Source: an uncultured Pseudomonadota bacterium
GTDB lineage: Bacteria; Pseudomonadota; Gammaproteobacteria; Burkholderiales; SG8-41
Assembly: GCA_946885605.1 (NCBI GenBank)
Contig: CAMPGR010000017.1
Span: 1 to 42,413 of the forward strand
Direction: 5' to 3'
Length of the DNA stretch: 42,413 bases
Under the pieces are notes generated by a model that did no database searches, had not been told where the DNA came from, and was given only the letters and a program-made list of their open reading frames with translations. A program made the position numbers and the translations under genes. Of this stretch, positions 33,629-41,751 are shown one piece after another. How positions within the stretch are numbered: the first letter of the stretch is position 1; each line of letters begins with the position of its first letter.

Positions 33629-34207
33629 ATGGAAGGCAAAGTGCGCCGCGTCGTCACCGGACACGACAAGAGCGGAAAAGCGATCGTCATTTCGGACGGG
33701 CTCGCACCCGCCGTGCGGACGAACCCCCTGCGCCCGGGTCATATCTCGGTGGATTTGTGGAAGACCGCAGCGGCGCCGGTCGTGCTGACGCCGGAAGAGC
33801 CCGACCCCACGCTCGGCCCCAAGCAGATTCATCCGCCACGCCAGGGCACCATCATCCGCATCTCGGAGATCGCGCCGGAGACGGAAGCGATACGCAGCCT
33901 CGATCCCGAGAAGGCGCGGGAAGTCTTCAAGTCGATGGGCAACGAAGGGGCGTCCACCTTTGGACGCGGCGGCCGGCATCCGTTCATGCACCGCACCGAG
34001 ACGATCGACTATGCGGTCGTATTGTCCGGGGAGATCGTCCTGCTGCTCGATGACGAGGACGTGCATCTCAAGGCGGGTGATGTCGTCATTCAGCGCGGCA
34101 CCAATCACGCGTGGAGCAACCGCTCCGACAAGCCGTGCCGCATGCTCTACGTGTTGATGGACGGCGAGTTCGCGCCCGAGCTTGCCGCGATGTTCGAGAA
34201 GGGGTGA
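33629..34207 (+). CDS. Cupin-domain protein
   Basis: A 192-residue protein with a single conserved beta-barrel cupin domain in its C-terminal half. Motif 1 is seen as HPFMHRTETIDYAVVLSGEIVLLLD and motif 2 as GDVVIQRGTNHAWSNR, which supply the histidines and glutamate that normally bind a metal. The N-terminal 80 residues are not recognised. AGAGGAG precedes the start. Members act as dioxygenases, isomerases or binding proteins; nothing in the sequence selects one. It lies between a Bug receptor and the mltB-like gene, whose start overlaps the region immediately after its stop. Confidence 0.85.
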   Translation: MEGKVRRVVTGHDKSGKAIVISDGLAPAVRTNPLRPGHISVDLWKTAAAPVVLTPEEPDPTLGPKQIHPPRQGTIIRISEIAPETEAIRSLDPEKAREVFKSMGNEGASTFGRGGRHPFMHRTETIDYAVVLSGEIVLLLDDEDVHLKAGDVVIQRGTNHAWSNRSDKPCRMLYVLMDGEFAPELAAMFEKG

Positions 34208-34208
34208 G

Positions 34209-35225
34209 ATGACGAAGCTCGCCGCCATTGCGGCGCTCGTCGCCCCTCTTCTCCTTGGCGGCGTGCTGGGCTCGGTGACCGCAGCGCCACCCGCATCGCC
34301 GGCGTTGCGCCAGGAGGTCGAATCGTTCATCGAGGAGATGGCGGCCAAGCATTCGTTCGACCGTTCCGCGCTGCGCCGGCTCTTCGGTCAGGCCCAGCCG
34401 CGTCCCGCGATCATCCGCGCCGTCTCGGCGCCGGGAACGGCGCGGCCGTGGCACGAGTTCCGGGCGCTCTATATCGACGAACGCCGCATCGCGGGCGGCA
34501 TAGAATTCTGGCGCCGGAACGCGGGCGCGCTCGCGCGCGCCAGCCGCGAATATGGCGTGCCGGAGGAGATCATCGTCGCGACGATCGGCGTCGAGACGGT
34601 GTACGGCCGGAACATCGGCAGGTTCAAAGTGCTGGAGGCGCTCAGCATGCTCGCGTTCGACTATCCGCCGCGGGCGGCACTCTTTCGCGCGGAGCTGGAA
34701 GAGTTCCTGCTACTCACGCGCGAGACGGGGTTCGACGCGCTCGCGACGCGCGGCTCGTACGCCGGCGCAATGGGCATCCCGCAGTTTCTGCCGAGCAGCT
34801 ATAGAAAGTATGCCGTGGACTTCGACGGCGACGGGCGGCCGGATCTCTGGGGCTCGGCCGCGGACGCTATCGGCAGCGTGGCCAATTACTATCGCGCGTT
34901 CGGTTGGGAAACCGGTGCGTCGGTCGTGATCGAAGCGCGCGCCGATGGCGACGCAGTCGAGAACACGCTGGGCGAGGGCATCAAGCCGCACGCGAGCATT
35001 GCGGAGCTCAGGACGCGAGGCATCGTGCCGCTCGCCAACGTTGAAGAAGAATCCAGGGCGGCGCTCGTGCGCGTCGAAGCGGAGAGCGGCCCGCAGTACT
35101 GGCTGGGCTTACAGAATTTCTACGTCATTACGCGCTACAACCGGAGCGTCAATTACGCGCTCGTGGTGCACGAGCTCGCAGGCGAATTGCGGGCGCGGAT
35201 GGGTGAAACGCGCGCAGGACCGTAG
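34209..35225 (+). CDS. mltB: Lytic murein transglycosylase B (GH103)
   Basis: A 338-residue periplasmic enzyme that cleaves the glycan strand of peptidoglycan. The N-terminus MTKLAAIAALVAPLLLGGVLGSVTAAPP is a signal peptide with no lipobox, so the protein is likely soluble and not the lipoprotein form of E. coli MltB. The catalytic glutamate is in IIVATIGVETVYGRNIG (E129). GSYAGAMGIPQFLPSSYRKYAVDFDGDGRPDLW and DAIGSVANYYRAFGW are diagnostic of the family. The ATG at 34209 is 1 base after the cupin stop; an upstream ATG in the cupin gene would spoil the signal peptide. Its stop is 4 bases from that of the converging iron-type ABC ATPase. Confidence 0.93.
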   Translation: MTKLAAIAALVAPLLLGGVLGSVTAAPPASPALRQEVESFIEEMAAKHSFDRSALRRLFGQAQPRPAIIRAVSAPGTARPWHEFRALYIDERRIAGGIEFWRRNAGALARASREYGVPEEIIVATIGVETVYGRNIGRFKVLEALSMLAFDYPPRAALFRAELEEFLLLTRETGFDALATRGSYAGAMGIPQFLPSSYRKYAVDFDGDGRPDLWGSAADAIGSVANYYRAFGWETGASVVIEARADGDAVENTLGEGIKPHASIAELRTRGIVPLANVEEESRAALVRVEAESGPQYWLGLQNFYVITRYNRSVNYALVVHELAGELRARMGETRAGP

Positions 35226-35229
35226 CGGG

Positions 35230-36297
35230 CTAGACGGGCTGCTGGGGCCTCGCATCGCGCGGGAAGGCGACGACGTGATCGATCTCGAGGCGAATGCCGA
35301 TTTTTTCTCCGATGGCGTGATTGTGATGGCTCGGCACGAGCGACAGCACGCGGCCGCCGCCCGGGAGCTGCAAGGTGTAGAGGAACTCCGCGCCGCGAAA
35401 GGCCTTGTGCAACACCTCGGCCTGAAGCGGGCTCGCGTCGTCGTGCAGGATGTCGTCGGGGCGGATAAGCACGTCGACGATCGACCCGCGCGGCAGCGGG
35501 CGCCGTAGCGGCGCGTCCAGCACGCCGAGCTCCAGCCTGATGCAGTTGTCCTCGCTCACCGCGCCGGGAAGAAAAACACCCTGTCCGACGAAATCGGCGA
35601 CGAAGCGGCTCGCAGGCTCGTGGTAGATGCGGTAGGGCGTATCCCACTGCTCGATCGACCCGGAGTGCATGACCCCGATTTCATCGGCGATGTTGAACGC
35701 CTCGTTCTGGTCGTGCGTGACGAGGATCGCAGTCGTGTTCTGCTGTTTCAGGATGTCGCGCACCTCGAGGCTCAGGCGCTCTCGCATTTCCACATCGAGG
35801 TTGGAGAATGGCTCGTCGAGCAGCATCAATTCGGGACGCGGAGCAAGCGCGCGCGCGAGCGCGACCCGCTGCTGCTGGCCGCCTGAAAGCTCATGCGGGT
35901 AGTGGTTCGCGACCTGCGTGAGACCCACCGTATCGAGCAGCTCGGAGACGCGAGCCCAGCGCTCGCCCTCCGTCATGTCGCGCAGGCCGAAAGCGATGTT
36001 GCGCGCGACGGAGAGATGGGGAAAAAGCGCGTAATCCTGGAACACCATGCCGATGCGTCGGTGTTCGGGCGGGGTGGTGAGCCCCGGGCGGCTCATCACG
36101 CCGCCATTCAACCGGATCTCGCCGGAGAGCACCGGCTCGAAGCCGGCGATGCAGCGGAGCACCGTCGTTTTGCCGCAACCGCTTGCGCCCAACAAGCAGC
36201 CGATCATGCCTTTCTCGACGTGGAAGCTTAAGTTGGAGAGCACGCGCCGCCCGTCGTAGGCGTGGCTGACACTGGCGATCTCGAGGCGTGCGGGCAT
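35230..36297 (-). CDS. Iron(III)-type ABC transporter ATP-binding protein (FbpC-like)
   Basis: A 355-residue ATPase. Walker A is GASGCGKTTVLR, the Q-loop VFQDYALFPHLSV, the signature LSGGQQQRVALARAL, Walker B LMLLDEPFSNLD, and the H-loop VTHDQNEAFNIADEI. The C-terminal third is a TOBE-like regulatory domain. The natural start is MPARLEIASVSHAY at 36297; the frame upstream is not part of the protein. It is divergent from a two-domain permease of the FbpB type, with a Fur-box-like site between them. The matching periplasmic iron-binding protein is not in the window. Confidence 0.9.
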   Translation of the reverse strand: MPARLEIASVSHAYDGRRVLSNLSFHVEKGMIGCLLGASGCGKTTVLRCIAGFEPVLSGEIRLNGGVMSRPGLTTPPEHRRIGMVFQDYALFPHLSVARNIAFGLRDMTEGERWARVSELLDTVGLTQVANHYPHELSGGQQQRVALARALAPRPELMLLDEPFSNLDVEMRERLSLEVRDILKQQNTTAILVTHDQNEAFNIADEIGVMHSGSIEQWDTPYRIYHEPASRFVADFVGQGVFLPGAVSEDNCIRLELGVLDAPLRRPLPRGSIVDVLIRPDDILHDDASPLQAEVLHKAFRGAEFLYTLQLPGGGRVLSLVPSHHNHAIGEKIGIRLEIDHVVAFPRDARPQQPV

Positions 36298-36320
36298 GCC
36301 GGCATTATACGCTTTGCCGA

Positions 36321-36335
36321 TGAAAATGATTCTTG
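36321..36335. promoter_or_regulatory. Fur-box-like operator between the two iron-transport genes
   Basis: TGAAAATGATTCTTG matches the 7-1-7 Fur consensus TGATAATNATTATCA at 10 of its 14 defined positions. It lies in the 143-base gap between the divergent FbpC-like ATPase and FbpB-like permease, where a Fur site would repress both when iron is plentiful. The surrounding AT-rich stretch (36302-36347) contrasts with the GC-rich genes, and TTGTTACAAT just after it could belong to a promoter. Assignment is by eye. Confidence 0.55.
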
Positions 36336-36440
36336 TTACAATGAAAACCCACATCGGCTCCGTAACTTACACCACCATGATGCAGTCGGATCGTCGCGTA
36401 TCGGGCTGCGTTGCCCGCCTGGTGGCCGTCTTTTTCCTCC

Positions 36441-38123
36441 ATGTTCGCTGACCGGGTGCTCTCGAGCGCCGCGAACGGCGCCTTGCGCTTGCGCCGACCC
36501 GGCGCACTGACCTCGCTCGCCGTCATACTGGCGCTCCACCTCGCCGTGCCGGTGATCGTCGTCCTGCTGAACGTCTTCGTTCCCAGCGAGGGGACGTGGG
36601 CGCATCTCAGCACGACCGTGCTCCCGGATTACATCCTCAACTCGCTGGGTCTGATGCTCGGCGTGGCGTACGGCGTCATCACCATCGGCATCGCCACCGC
36701 GTGGCTCACGACGATGTGCCGCTTCCCGGGACGCCGCGTGCTCGAATGGGGGCTGCTGCTGCCCATGGCGATGCCGGCTTACGTCATGGCCTATGCCTAT
36801 ACCGACTTCCTGCAGTTTGCAGGGCCCGTCCAGAGCGCACTCCGCGCGTGGACCGGCTGGGGTCCCGGCGACTACTGGTTCCCCGATGTTCGCTCGCTTC
36901 CGGGTGCCGTCGCGATGCTCGCGTTCGTGTTTTATCCGTACGTGTATCTCCTCGCGCGCGCTGCCTTCCTCGAGCAGTCGGAAAGCATGCTCGAAGCCGC
37001 GCGCATCTCCGGTTACGGGCCGTGGGGGACGTTTCTGCGCGTCGCCTTGCCGCTGGCGCGCCCCGGCATCGTCGCCGGCACGGCGCTCGCGCTCATGGAG
37101 ACGCTGGCCGATTTTGGCACTGTCGCCTACTTCGGCGTACACACGTTCACCACCGGGATCTACCGCGCGTGGTTTTCGCTGGGCGATCATGTGGCCGCGG
37201 CGCAGCTTTCCGCGACGCTGCTCGGTTTCGTCTTCCTGGTGCTGCTCATCGAGCGCGCGACCCGCGGGCGGGCGAGTTTTCACAACATCGCGCACCGCAG
37301 GCGGGTGGCCTATCCGTACCGGCTGCGCGGCTTCAAGGCGGCGCTCGCTTTCGTGGCGAGCGCCGTGCCGCTCCTGCTCGGGTTTTTCCTGCCAGGCGGG
37401 ATCTTGCTGCAGATGGCGCTCACCTCGGGCGACGCCCAGTTCGGCGGGCACTACCTCGAGCTCACGTTCAATACCGTGACGCTCGCCGGCATCACGGCGG
37501 TCCTTGCCGTGGTCCTCGCATTCATGGTGGGTTATGCGACGCGCATGAGCCGAAGCCGGGTGGTGCACGCCGCCAATCGCATCGCCGGTCTGGGTTACGC
37601 GGTGCCCGGGGCCGTGATCGCGGTAGGCGTGCTGATTCCCGTCACGCGCATCGACCATGCTCTCGCCTCGGCGATCGAGTCCCTGACCGGGCAATCGGTG
37701 GGACTCATTCTCACCGGCGGTATCGCGGCGCTCATCTACGCCTATCTCGTCCGCTTCTTCGCCGTTTCGCTACAGACGATCGAGGCGGGCCTTGCGAAGA
37801 TCACGCCCAGCATGGACAGCGCGGCGCGCTCGCTGGGGCTTGGCCCTGCCACCACCTTGCTCAAAGTGCACGCGCCGCTGCTGTGGCGCAGCGCCCTGAT
37901 CGCCGCGCTCCTCGTATTTGTGGACGTGATGAAGGAGCTGCCTGCGACGTTCGTCATGCGCCCGTTCAATTTCGACACGCTCGCGGTGCAGGCCTTCAAT
38001 CTCGCATCCGACGAGCGGCTCACCGAAGCCTCCACACCGGCGCTCACCATTGTAGCGGTCGGATTACTGCCGATTGCCGTGCTGTCGCGGATGATGCTGC
38101 GCACGCGGAACGGCAAGCTCTGA
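36441..38123 (+). CDS. Iron(III)-type ABC transporter permease (FbpB-like, two-domain)
   Basis: A 560-residue inner-membrane protein with about twelve helices in two homologous halves, the usual form of FbpB/SfuB permeases. The first half carries EAARISGYGPWGTFLRVALPLARPG and the second SAARSLGLGPATTLLKVHAPLLW, the two EAA-type coupling loops. The segment YVMAYAYTDFLQFAGPVQSALRAW and the late MKELPATFVMRPFNFDTLAVQAFNLASDE are strong family marks. The ATG at 36441 is preferred over an in-frame ATG at 36411; neither has an obvious ribosome binding site. The pair with the divergent ATPase and the Fur-like site supports a role in ferric iron uptake. Confidence 0.92.
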   Translation: MFADRVLSSAANGALRLRRPGALTSLAVILALHLAVPVIVVLLNVFVPSEGTWAHLSTTVLPDYILNSLGLMLGVAYGVITIGIATAWLTTMCRFPGRRVLEWGLLLPMAMPAYVMAYAYTDFLQFAGPVQSALRAWTGWGPGDYWFPDVRSLPGAVAMLAFVFYPYVYLLARAAFLEQSESMLEAARISGYGPWGTFLRVALPLARPGIVAGTALALMETLADFGTVAYFGVHTFTTGIYRAWFSLGDHVAAAQLSATLLGFVFLVLLIERATRGRASFHNIAHRRRVAYPYRLRGFKAALAFVASAVPLLLGFFLPGGILLQMALTSGDAQFGGHYLELTFNTVTLAGITAVLAVVLAFMVGYATRMSRSRVVHAANRIAGLGYAVPGAVIAVGVLIPVTRIDHALASAIESLTGQSVGLILTGGIAALIYAYLVRFFAVSLQTIEAGLAKITPSMDSAARSLGLGPATTLLKVHAPLLWRSALIAALLVFVDVMKELPATFVMRPFNFDTLAVQAFNLASDERLTEASTPALTIVAVGLLPIAVLSRMMLRTRNGKL

Positions 38124-38182
38124 CTGCGTCAGCAGCCGGTGCCGCCGTCGAAGATCCCCCGTAAATCTGCGCGCCGCCGCTT

Positions 38183-38674
38183 TCAGTGCGCGATGCGGCG
38201 CGCGCCGTTGTAACGCCGCAGCCAGTAGCGGTGCGTCATGCTGACGATTTCGACGCGGCCGCCGTTGCTCGGGGCATGGATGAAACGGTTGTTGCCGAGA
38301 TAGATCCCGACGTGGGAATACGGCTCGCGCAAGGTGTCGAAGAACACGAGGTCGCCCGGGGAAAGCTCGTGGCGCCGCACCGGTTCCCCGATGCGGCTCA
38401 TCTCCTGGGCGCGCCGCGGCAGTTCGATGCCGGACTCGCCGAACACATAATGCACCAGCCCGCTGCAGTCGAAGCCGGTGTCGGGCGACCGCCCCCCGTA
38501 TCGATACGGCACGCCGACCATTCCGAGCGCGCGCAAGAGGAGATCGCTGCGTGTTTCCGGCGGCGGTCCTGTCGCGTCGCTCCCATGCGACTCGAGCGGC
38601 GTGTGGTCCTCGACGGCGCGATACGCGCAGCCTGCAAGAAGGCACAGCACCAGCAGCGCATAAGTTAATCTCAT
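38183..38674 (-). CDS. NlpC/P60-family lipoprotein (probable peptidoglycan endopeptidase)
   Basis: A 163-residue cysteine peptidase of the envelope. MRLTYALLVLCLLAGC is a lipoprotein signal with C16 as the anchor. The catalytic cysteine is in TGFDCSGLVHYVF (C70), the histidine in YSHVGIYLGNN (H121), and the third polar residue in RFIHAPSNGG (H133). GVPYRYGG and LSPGDLVFFD are also typical. Such enzymes cut stem peptides of peptidoglycan and resemble MepS (Spr) of E. coli. It converges on the iron permease gene; a 9-bp inverted repeat (38169-38177 with 38195-38203) overlaps its 3' end. Confidence 0.92.
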   Translation of the reverse strand: MRLTYALLVLCLLAGCAYRAVEDHTPLESHGSDATGPPPETRSDLLLRALGMVGVPYRYGGRSPDTGFDCSGLVHYVFGESGIELPRRAQEMSRIGEPVRRHELSPGDLVFFDTLREPYSHVGIYLGNNRFIHAPSNGGRVEIVSMTHRYWLRRYNGARRIAH

Positions 38675-38761
38675 GCTTTAAATGTACATGGTAGGGCAAT
38701 GATTGGCAAACGATTAGTGTGCCAGGGACGCGCGCCCTTCCAGGCACGCAGGACTCAAGTT

Positions 38762-39244
38762 TCAGAGAGGCTTCAGCGTGGCCGGCGAGATCAGTACGCC
38801 GAACTGCTCGCACCAGATCACCACGCTGCCGTACCGCGCGAGGTCCACGCCCTGCGGAATGGGGTAGTTCTGACTGCCCTTGAATGCCTTGAGCCGGCCG
38901 AGATCGATGAACTGGGTGCCCGCCACATCTGTGGAGGGCGTGACGTTGGCGTCGGGAACCAGGTAAACGTGGAATTTCGGCCCAGGGCCGACCTCGAAGT
39001 CGGACTCGAGAAACACCAGGTTGTCGAAGGCTTTCACGTTTCCCTTTCCGTAGTGGATGGGATCCGAAGGATTGGCGTGTATGAACGAGCCGCGGGCGAC
39101 GAGCTTTCTGGCCGCGGGTTCGAGCTGCTCGGTCGCGACGATGTCGGCGAGGAAGATATAGGGATAGAAGAAGATCCCGAGCGCGAAACCGGCTGCGGCA
39201 CCGAGCAGCCCCCCGACGATGAAAACGATGATCGACTTCGCCAC
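38762..39244 (-). CDS. DM13-domain membrane-anchored protein
   Basis: A 160-residue protein with one N-terminal membrane helix (IIVFIVGGLLGAAAGFALGIFFYPYIF), then an exported domain of about 115 residues. The domain has ARGSFIHANPSDPIHYGKGNVKAF, then LVFLESDFEVGPGPKFHVYLVPD and ARYGSVVIWCEQFGVLISPATL, the features of DM13, a beta-sandwich domain with a conserved cysteine that has been proposed to take part in redox reactions. Function in bacteria is not established. It is transcribed alone, between the NlpC/P60 gene and the helicase gene. Confidence 0.8.
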   Translation of the reverse strand: MAKSIIVFIVGGLLGAAAGFALGIFFYPYIFLADIVATEQLEPAARKLVARGSFIHANPSDPIHYGKGNVKAFDNLVFLESDFEVGPGPKFHVYLVPDANVTPSTDVAGTQFIDLGRLKAFKGSQNYPIPQGVDLARYGSVVIWCEQFGVLISPATLKPL

Positions 39245-39369
39245 AGGCCTGCTCCTTACGATGCGCTATGTGCTTAGCATACAGTCAGGCGACTCGCGTA
39301 ATCCTTACAGGCGGCAGTGCGTTGTGGGCAGTGGGGCGTTCGTGCAACGGAACGACGTAGTCAGAGCCT

Positions 39370-41355
39370 GTGGCGCAAGCTAAACTCGGAGGCGTGTCCG
39401 ACCTCGACTGGCTGTTTTCCGAAAGCGGCCCGCTTGCCGCGACCATCAGGGACTTCCGTGCGCGTCCGTTTCAGCTCGAGATGGCGCGTGCGGTGGCCGA
39501 CACCATTGCGCTCAACAAAGCGCTGGTCGCGGAAGCCGGCACGGGTACCGGCAAGACATTCGCCTACCTCGTCCCCGCGCTCATGTCTGGCGGGAAGGTC
39601 ATTATCTCCACCGGTACGAAAACGCTGCAGGACCAGCTTTTCGACCGCGATATTCCGACGGTGCGGGCCGCGCTCAAGGTGCCGGTCACGGTCGCGCTGC
39701 TCAAGGGGCGCGCGAACTATGTCTGCCACCATCACCTGGAGCGCGCGCGGCGCGAAGGCCGGTTCCTCACACGGGACGACGCCGGCGATCTCGCGCGAAT
39801 CGAGGCGTTTGCGCGCACCAGCCCGACCGGTGACAAGGCGGATTGCGCGAGCGTTTCCGAAGCCGCGGCCGCGTGGTCGCACGCCACCTCGACGCGCGAA
39901 AACTGCCTGGGGTCGGAATGCGCGCACTACGAGCGCTGTTTCGTCATGGCGGCACGCCGGCAGGCGCTGGCCGCGGACGTCGTGGTCGTGAACCACCATC
40001 TGTTTTTCGCCGATCTCGTGCTGCGCGATGAGGGCGCCGGGGAGCTCTTGCCTGCGTGCAACACCGTGATCTTCGATGAAGCGCACCAACTGCCGGAAAC
40101 CGCAAGCCTTTTTTTCGGCGAGAGCGTGTCCACGACGCAATACCTCGATCTCGCTCGCGATACGCGCGTCGAAGCTGCAGCGTCGGCGCCGGACTGCGCG
40201 GAGCTGCCGCAAGCCGCGCAAGCCCTCGACAAGGCGGCGCGCGATCTGCGGCTCGTTTTTGCCGAGGACAGCGCCCGCCTGCCGTTGCGCGTGCTCGACC
40301 GGCACAAGGCTTTTGCGCCGGCCCTCGCCGCCGTACTCGACCGCCTGGACGGACTCGCGCACGTTCTCGCGGAGCAGGCGCAGCGCAGCGAGGGGTTGGA
40401 GCGTTGCTGGCAGCGCATCCTCACGCTTGCCGAGCAAACCGAGCGCTGGCGAAGCGCAGCAGACGCCTCGTGCGTGCGCTGGGCGGAGCTCTACAGCCGC
40501 GCGCTGCATCTACATTCGACGCCGCTTTCGATTGCGGAAACGTTCCGGCAGCAGGTCGCCGCGCAACCACGCGCCTGGATCTTCACGTCCGCAACGCTCT
40601 CAGTCGGGGGCGACTTCGCTCATTACCGTGGCGAGCTCGGGCTCGATACGGCACAAAGCGTCGCCTGGGAAAGCCCATTCGATTACGAGCGCCAGGCGCT
40701 TCTCTATATCCCGAGGAATTTGCCGGAGCCCAATACTCCGGAGCACACGCCCGCTGTGGTTGCAGCGAGCCTCCCGCTGATCGAAGCTTCTGGCGGGCGC
40801 ACCTTCATGCTGTTCACGAGCTTGCGTGCGATGCGCGACGCGCACGCTCTGCTGGAGGACGCCTTCCGCAAACGCGGACTCCCGTTCCCGCTGCTCGCAC
40901 AGGGGCAGGGCTCGCGCACGGAATTGCTGGAGCGCTTTCGGGCGCTCGGCAACGCGGTGCTCGTCGGCAGCCAGTCGTTCTGGGAAGGGGTGGACGTGCG
41001 CGGGGAAGCGCTGTCTCTCGTCGTCATCGACAAGCTCCCGTTCGCGGCACCGGACGATCCGGTGCTCGCCGCGCGCATCGACAAGATGAACCGCGAGGGC
41101 CGCAATGCGTTTCTCGAGTACCAGCTGCCCGAGGCGGTCATCACGCTCAAGCAGGGCGCGGGTCGGCTCATCCGCGACGAGAACGACCGCGGTGTGCTCG
41201 CGATCTGCGACACGCGGCTCGTGAGCCGTGGCTACGGCCGCCGCATCCTCGCGAGCCTGCCGGGCATGCGCTACACGCGTGATGCCGAAGAAGCAGCCGA
41301 CTTTCTCAGACTTCCCGGGCAGCAATCGCGGGTGCGACATGCGGCATCGGAATAG
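39370..41355 (+). CDS. DinG/YoaA-family ATP-dependent DNA helicase
   Basis: A 661-residue superfamily 2 helicase with an iron-sulfur cluster, which unwinds DNA 5' to 3' and helps in repair or replication-fork problems. Walker A is AEAGTGTGKTFAYL (from residue 53). Four cysteines at 119, 179, 184 and 190 (YVCHHH and NCLGSECAHYERC) are the expected [4Fe-4S] ligands. The DEAH box is at residues 236-239 (VIFDEAHQLPE). The second helicase lobe has TFMLFTSLRAM, GSQSFWEGVDVRG and ITLKQGAGRLIRDENDRGVLAICD. The GTG at 39370 is the best start; a GTG at 39394 is too close to its GGAGG. The length is nearer to YoaA (636) than DinG (716) of E. coli. Confidence 0.93.
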   Translation: MAQAKLGGVSDLDWLFSESGPLAATIRDFRARPFQLEMARAVADTIALNKALVAEAGTGTGKTFAYLVPALMSGGKVIISTGTKTLQDQLFDRDIPTVRAALKVPVTVALLKGRANYVCHHHLERARREGRFLTRDDAGDLARIEAFARTSPTGDKADCASVSEAAAAWSHATSTRENCLGSECAHYERCFVMAARRQALAADVVVVNHHLFFADLVLRDEGAGELLPACNTVIFDEAHQLPETASLFFGESVSTTQYLDLARDTRVEAAASAPDCAELPQAAQALDKAARDLRLVFAEDSARLPLRVLDRHKAFAPALAAVLDRLDGLAHVLAEQAQRSEGLERCWQRILTLAEQTERWRSAADASCVRWAELYSRALHLHSTPLSIAETFRQQVAAQPRAWIFTSATLSVGGDFAHYRGELGLDTAQSVAWESPFDYERQALLYIPRNLPEPNTPEHTPAVVAASLPLIEASGGRTFMLFTSLRAMRDAHALLEDAFRKRGLPFPLLAQGQGSRTELLERFRALGNAVLVGSQSFWEGVDVRGEALSLVVIDKLPFAAPDDPVLAARIDKMNREGRNAFLEYQLPEAVITLKQGAGRLIRDENDRGVLAICDTRLVSRGYGRRILASLPGMRYTRDAEEAADFLRLPGQQSRVRHAASE

Positions 41356-41358
41356 CGG

Positions 41359-41748
41359 TCACGCGACGCGCGGCTCCATCCACTGCCACGCAAGCCACAA
41401 CAGAACGATCCACAGCGCGATGATCGCCACGGCGCCGTAGCGGCTCGTCGGTTTGGGGCGCGGGTCGGCCAGCCAGCGCCTCGCCTGCGCGCGGCATAGT
41501 TCGAGAACGGGCGCGGGGATCAGCCTGATCGCTAGCCATATGCCAAGCGGCAGCAGAAGCGCATCGTCGAGATAGCCGAGGAGCGGAATGAAATCGGGAA
41601 TGAGATCGATCGGGCTGAAGGCGTAGGCCACGACGATCGCCGCGAGGATCTTGGCGGCGAGCGGGGTTTTCGGGTTTCGGTAGCTGAACCACAGCGCGAT
41701 AACGTCGGCCATGAGCCGCGCTACCCAGAGCTTGAAGCGCTTGAGCAT
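41359..41748 (-). CDS. DUF1232 (YkvA-like) membrane protein
   Basis: A 129-residue protein with the DUF1232 core: ALWFSYRNPKTPLAAKILAAIVVAYAFSPIDLIPDFIPLLGYLDDALLLPLGI, where the conserved SPIDLIPDFIP motif is clear. A C-terminal membrane helix (YGAVAIIALWIVLLWLAWQWM) follows. The family is widespread and has no settled function. Its stop faces the helicase stop 3 bases away, and the rimO stop region begins 4 bases beyond its start on the same strand, so it is probably co-transcribed with rimO. Confidence 0.9.
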   Translation of the reverse strand: MLKRFKLWVARLMADVIALWFSYRNPKTPLAAKILAAIVVAYAFSPIDLIPDFIPLLGYLDDALLLPLGIWLAIRLIPAPVLELCRAQARRWLADPRPKPTSRYGAVAIIALWIVLLWLAWQWMEPRVA

Positions 41749-41751
41749 ACG

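Noticed and set aside
35230..36354. Longer N-terminus for the iron-type ATPase (start at 36354)
   Set aside because: The extra 19 residues match no homologue and would run through the Fur-like site and the divergent promoter region.
38169..38203. Nine-base inverted repeat between the iron permease and NlpC/P60 genes as a bidirectional terminator
   Set aside because: Arms pair perfectly but the loop is 17 bases and there is no T-run on either strand; it may be a chance GC-rich palindrome, so it is not listed as a terminator.
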